The notes under the pieces were generated by a model. That model searched no databases, was not told the DNA's origin, and saw nothing but the letters and a program-made list of their open reading frames with translations. A stretch of DNA of 64,000 nt from Arthrobacter sp. Soil764 (GTDB taxonomy: Bacteria; Actinomycetota; Actinomycetes; Actinomycetales; Micrococcaceae), in assembly GCF_001428075.1 (NCBI RefSeq), contig NZ_LMSI01000020.1, forward strand, positions 1 through 64,000. Direction: 5' to 3'. This document shows positions 61,436 to 64,000 of this stretch, piece by piece. Every line of letters starts with the position of its first letter. Position 1 is the stretch's first letter. Both the position numbers and the translations under genes were made by a program.

Positions 61436-61563
61436 AAATCCTAGAATTCGTCCCGGCGCCGCCTGCTTAGCGGCACCGGAACGGCCGGCCGCCTTGCCAT
61501 GGCGGCCACAAACCTGAGGCACGCTCCTGTGCCCCAGGACGTTATTGAGAGAAGGACCCTACA

Positions 61564-61995
61564 TTGGCTCCCAAGAAGAAGGTCACCGGCCTCATCAAGC
61601 TGCAGATCCAGGCAGGTGCCGCCAACCCGGCCCCGCCGATCGGTCCTGCGCTTGGCCAGCACGGTGTCAACATCATGGAATTCTGCAAGGCGTACAACGC
61701 TGCGACGGAAGCCCAGCGCGGAAACGTCATCCCCGTGGAAATCACGGTCTACGAGGACCGTTCCTTCACGTTCATCACCAAGACCCCGCCGGCTGCAGAA
61801 CTCATCAAGAAGGCTGCAGGCGTCGCCAAGGGTTCAGCAACCCCGCACACCGTCAAGGTTGCCAAGCTGACCCAGGCCCAGGTCAACGAGATCGCCTCCA
61901 CCAAGATGGAAGACCTCAACGCCACCAGCCTCGAAGGCGCAGCGAAGATCATCGCCGGCACCGCCCGCTCCATGGGCATCACCGTCGAGGGCTAA
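61564..61995 (+). CDS. rplK: 50S ribosomal protein L11
   Basis: 143 residues from TTG 61564 with GAGAGAAGGA upstream. [33 protein letters not shown] is the standard N-terminus. Part of the GTPase centre. The 128-base gap before it has a GGCCGCC/GGCGGCC hairpin (61487-61507) of unknown role. Confidence 0.97.
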
Positions 61996-62173
61996 TACCC
62001 CTTTCCGCTGTCCAGCGTCAGGCTAATTGACGACGACGGGCGGCACCGCCGGGACACCGGCACCAAACAATTGAAATGTTGGTCATCCGGGCCGGATAAC
62101 GAACCGGATCACCGACTGTGGCAGGGCCCAGCGCGGTCCGCAGACCACAACTGCACAAGGAGAAATAAGCAGC

Positions 62174-62881
62174 ATGGCAAAGCGCAGCAAAGCATATGAG
62201 GCAGCAGCCGCCAAGATCGACGCGGAGAAGCACTACGCACCGTTCGAGGCAGTAACGCTGGCCAAGGACACCAACCCGTCCAAGTTCGACGCCACGGTTG
62301 AGGTTGCCTTCCGCCTCGGCGTTGACCCCCGCAAGGCTGACCAGATGGTCCGCGGCACGGTCAACCTGCCCCACGGCACCGGTAAGACCGCCCGCGTCCT
62401 GGTCTTCGCCACGGGCGACAAGGCTGAAGCCGCAATCGCAGCCGGCGCCGACTTCGTTGGTTCCGACGACCTGATCGAAAAGATCGCAGCCGGCTGGACC
62501 GACTTCGACGCCGCAGTTGCCACCCCTGACCTCATGGGCAAGGTTGGCCGCCTCGGTAAGGTCCTGGGCCCGCGTAACCTGATGCCGAACCCGAAGACGG
62601 GCACCGTGACCCCCGATGTCACCAAGGCCGTCAACGACATCAAGGGTGGAAAGATCGACTTCCGCGTCGACAAGCACTCCAACCTGCACTTCATCATCGG
62701 CAAGGTTTCCTTCGACGCCGTCAAGCTGGCTGAGAACTACGCAGCAGCACTGGAAGAGGTGCTTCGCCTGAAGCCGTCCGCTTCCAAGGGCCGCTACATC
62801 CAGAAGGCAACCGTTGCCACCACCTTCGGTCCCGGCATCTCTGTTGACCCCAACGTCACCAAGGTGCTCACCGACGCATAG
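62174..62881 (+). CDS. rplA: 50S ribosomal protein L1
   Basis: 235 residues. [26 protein letters not shown] and [16 protein letters not shown]. Forms the L1 stalk and in many bacteria represses its own rplKA message. AAGGAG lies about nine bases before the ATG. A 178-base gap separates it from rplK. Confidence 0.97.
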   Translation: MAKRSKAYEAAAAKIDAEKHYAPFEAVTLAKDTNPSKFDATVEVAFRLGVDPRKADQMVRGTVNLPHGTGKTARVLVFATGDKAEAAIAAGADFVGSDDLIEKIAAGWTDFDAAVATPDLMGKVGRLGKVLGPRNLMPNPKTGTVTPDVTKAVNDIKGGKIDFRVDKHSNLHFIIGKVSFDAVKLAENYAAALEEVLRLKPSASKGRYIQKATVATTFGPGISVDPNVTKVLTDA

Positions 62882-62924
62882 TCGTTGAAAGAAGTTCCTG
62901 CACCGGATTGATTCCGGCGCAACC

Positions 62925-62966
62925 GAAGACCGTCCTGGCCCAAACGCCGGGACGGTCTTCTTTTTT
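62925..62966 (+). terminator. Terminator after rplA
   Basis: A 15-position stem GAAGACCGTCCTGGC / GCCGGGACGGTCTTC (one mismatch) and six T. A strong factor-independent terminator. Confidence 0.93.
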
Positions 62967-62982
62967 GTCCGTACCCTCTGCC

Positions 62983-62988
62983 TAAGCT
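62983..62988 (+). promoter_or_regulatory. -10 hexamer TAAGCT, leaderless start
   Basis: TAAGCT-GACTGA-ATG(62995). Confidence 0.5.
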
Positions 62989-62994
62989 GACTGA

Positions 62995-64000
62995 ATGGAC
63001 CGGACCGAGCCAACCGAACCAGCGCCAATTCCTGGCCCCCATGCTTTGGCGATTGCCGCCGTCGGCCTTCCGCCGGGAGGGGATCCGGGCAGCCGTGGTG
63101 ACGCCGCCGGACTGTCCCCGGACTTCCTGGCCTGCCAGGCCATGAAGGAGGCCCACGCCCTGGCTGTCTGGGGAAACCTGGAGCGTTGCGCCACCGTGGC
63201 CGAGGCGCTGGAGTTCTGGCGTGGGAGCCGGTATGAGGAGCGGCATCTGTTCCTGGCACGGATCGGCCCGGAACCCGTGGGACTGTGTTCCGTCACGTTG
63301 CCCCTGCGGGAGAACCTGGCCACCGCAGGAATTGATGTCCTGGTGGTTCCCCAATGGCGGCGCAGGGGAGTGGGGCGCGCCCTGCTGGACCACGCCGAAG
63401 CGATGGCGCGGACTCACGGCAGGTCCTCCCTCGATTCCTTCCATGAACTGCCGCTCGACGCAGTGCGGGCTGGATCGCAATTGGTCACCGCCGCGTCCGG
63501 GGCGGGTGGACTGCCGCTGGATGACCCGGCCACCGCATTCGCACTGGCCGTCGGCTACCGGCTGGAACAGGTGGAGCGTTCCAGCCGGCTGGAGCTTCCA
63601 CTTCCGGAAGGACTGCTCGACCGGCTCGAGTCTGATGTGCTTGCCCGTGCAGGGGACTATGTGCTCACGGGCTGGGACGGACGCTGCCCGGAATCGCTCG
63701 TCGCCGCTTATGCCGGGCTGCGGGCGCGAATGAGCGCAGATGCCCCCACCGCAGGCATGGATTGGGAGCGCGAGGACTGGGACGAAGACCGCGTGCGTGA
63801 CGACGAGCTAGTGCTGGTCCGGGGCGGTGTCCAGTCAACTGTGACGGCAGCCCTGCACCGCAGCAGCGGCGAGCTGGTGGCCTACACCGTCCTGACCTGG
63901 CGCCCGCTGGTGCCGGAGTCGCTGATGCAGCAGGACACTTTGGTGGCGGAGGAGCACCGCGGTCACCGGCTGGGCATGCTGGTCAAGGCGGCCAACCTCC
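62995..64000 (+). CDS. GNAT acetyltransferase, two domains, runs off the window (partial)
   Basis: At least 335 residues; no stop before the right edge. The first GNAT domain (about 60-145) has DVLVVPQWRRRGVGRALLDHA (R-R-x-G-V-G-R acetyl-CoA loop). The second begins near 280 and has DTLVAEEHRGHRLGMLVKAA (R-G-H-R-L-G). This tandem arrangement recalls mycothiol synthase, but the window already has mshD, so another small-molecule substrate is likely. Confidence 0.85.
   Translation, partial: MDRTEPTEPAPIPGPHALAIAAVGLPPGGDPGSRGDAAGLSPDFLACQAMKEAHALAVWGNLERCATVAEALEFWRGSRYEERHLFLARIGPEPVGLCSVTLPLRENLATAGIDVLVVPQWRRRGVGRALLDHAEAMARTHGRSSLDSFHELPLDAVRAGSQLVTAASGAGGLPLDDPATAFALAVGYRLEQVERSSRLELPLPEGLLDRLESDVLARAGDYVLTGWDGRCPESLVAAYAGLRARMSADAPTAGMDWEREDWDEDRVRDDELVLVRGGVQSTVTAALHRSSGELVAYTVLTWRPLVPESLMQQDTLVAEEHRGHRLGMLVKAANL

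Noticed and set aside
61436..61563. L1 autoregulatory site or riboswitch before rplK
   Set aside because: Only one short hairpin is clear, and it does not show the L1 binding pattern well enough to call.

Overview
The window is chromosomal DNA of a high-GC actinobacterium. It is most likely from the Arthrobacter/Pseudarthrobacter group (Micrococcaceae). Supporting signs are mycothiol synthase (mshD), an orphan GlnR-type regulator next to mshD, several PspC-domain membrane proteins, the order hadA-hadB-(MFS)-murB, and an aminotransferase-tRNA-Trp-secE-nusG-rplK-rplA block typical of actinobacteria. The genus is an inference from gene content and order; no 16S gene is present.

Layout. 0.1-4.7 kb (minus strand): a four-gene operon with a small membrane-anchored protein carrying a YgiB-like RGGFG tail, a glutathionylspermidine-synthase-type ATP-grasp ligase, an APC permease and a glutaryl-CoA-type acyl-CoA dehydrogenase. 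4.9-10.5 kb: a MOSC protein, a DEAD-box RNA helicase behind a roughly 300-nt structured leader, tRNA-Thr and tRNA-Met, a SHOCT protein between direct repeats, a short YidC paralogue and a RibD/DHFR-like reductase. 10.5-18.6 kb (minus): respiratory nitrate reductase narGHJI plus a NarK-type transporter. 18.7-25.7 kb: an SDR, a ROK repressor divergent from a GH13 alpha-glucosidase with a clear operator between them, an aldo/keto reductase, a CitE-like lyase and a DUF2797 protein. 25.7-27.8 kb (minus): an ArsR-type regulator overlapping a SulP transporter, with a 24-bp operator upstream. 27.8-31.1 kb: hadAB, an MFS transporter (start region probably frameshifted) and murB. 31.2-34.6 kb: an AlkZ-like protein, an AbiEi/DUF559-like gene bracketed by hairpin repeats, and asd.

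34.7-38.4 kb (minus) is the most unusual part. It holds a WXG100-type secreted protein with a hydrophobic C-terminal region, a 213-residue accessory protein and four small two-helix membrane proteins that share a basic motif after their second helix. It looks like a type VII-secreted, membrane-acting effector with a set of immunity proteins. A run of nine G lies just before the effector start codon.

38.5-46.3 kb (minus): a small membrane protein, folA, thyA, a membrane protein, mutT1, ppk1, mshD and glnR. 46.5-52.7 kb: mainly plus-strand genes, including a nitrobindin-like protein, a flavin reductase-like protein, a YgfZ-like folate-binding protein, an ankyrin protein and a drug-efflux MFS, followed by a GNAT gene on the minus strand. 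52.7-58.4 kb: pfkA, then a three-gene PspC operon divergent from a PspC-sensor kinase/LuxR regulator pair, resembling a LiaFSR-type envelope stress system. 58.4-58.57 kb: a six-copy inverted repeat array. 58.6-63 kb: the aminotransferase, tRNA-Trp, secE, nusG, rplK and rplA. A two-domain GNAT gene runs off the right edge.

A recurring regulatory theme is a TAnnnT -10 hexamer six or seven bases before the start codon, seen at about a dozen genes on both strands. This predicts extensive leaderless transcription. Apart from short gaps, the only gene-free stretch over 300 bases is 5545-5939, the leader of the RNA helicase.
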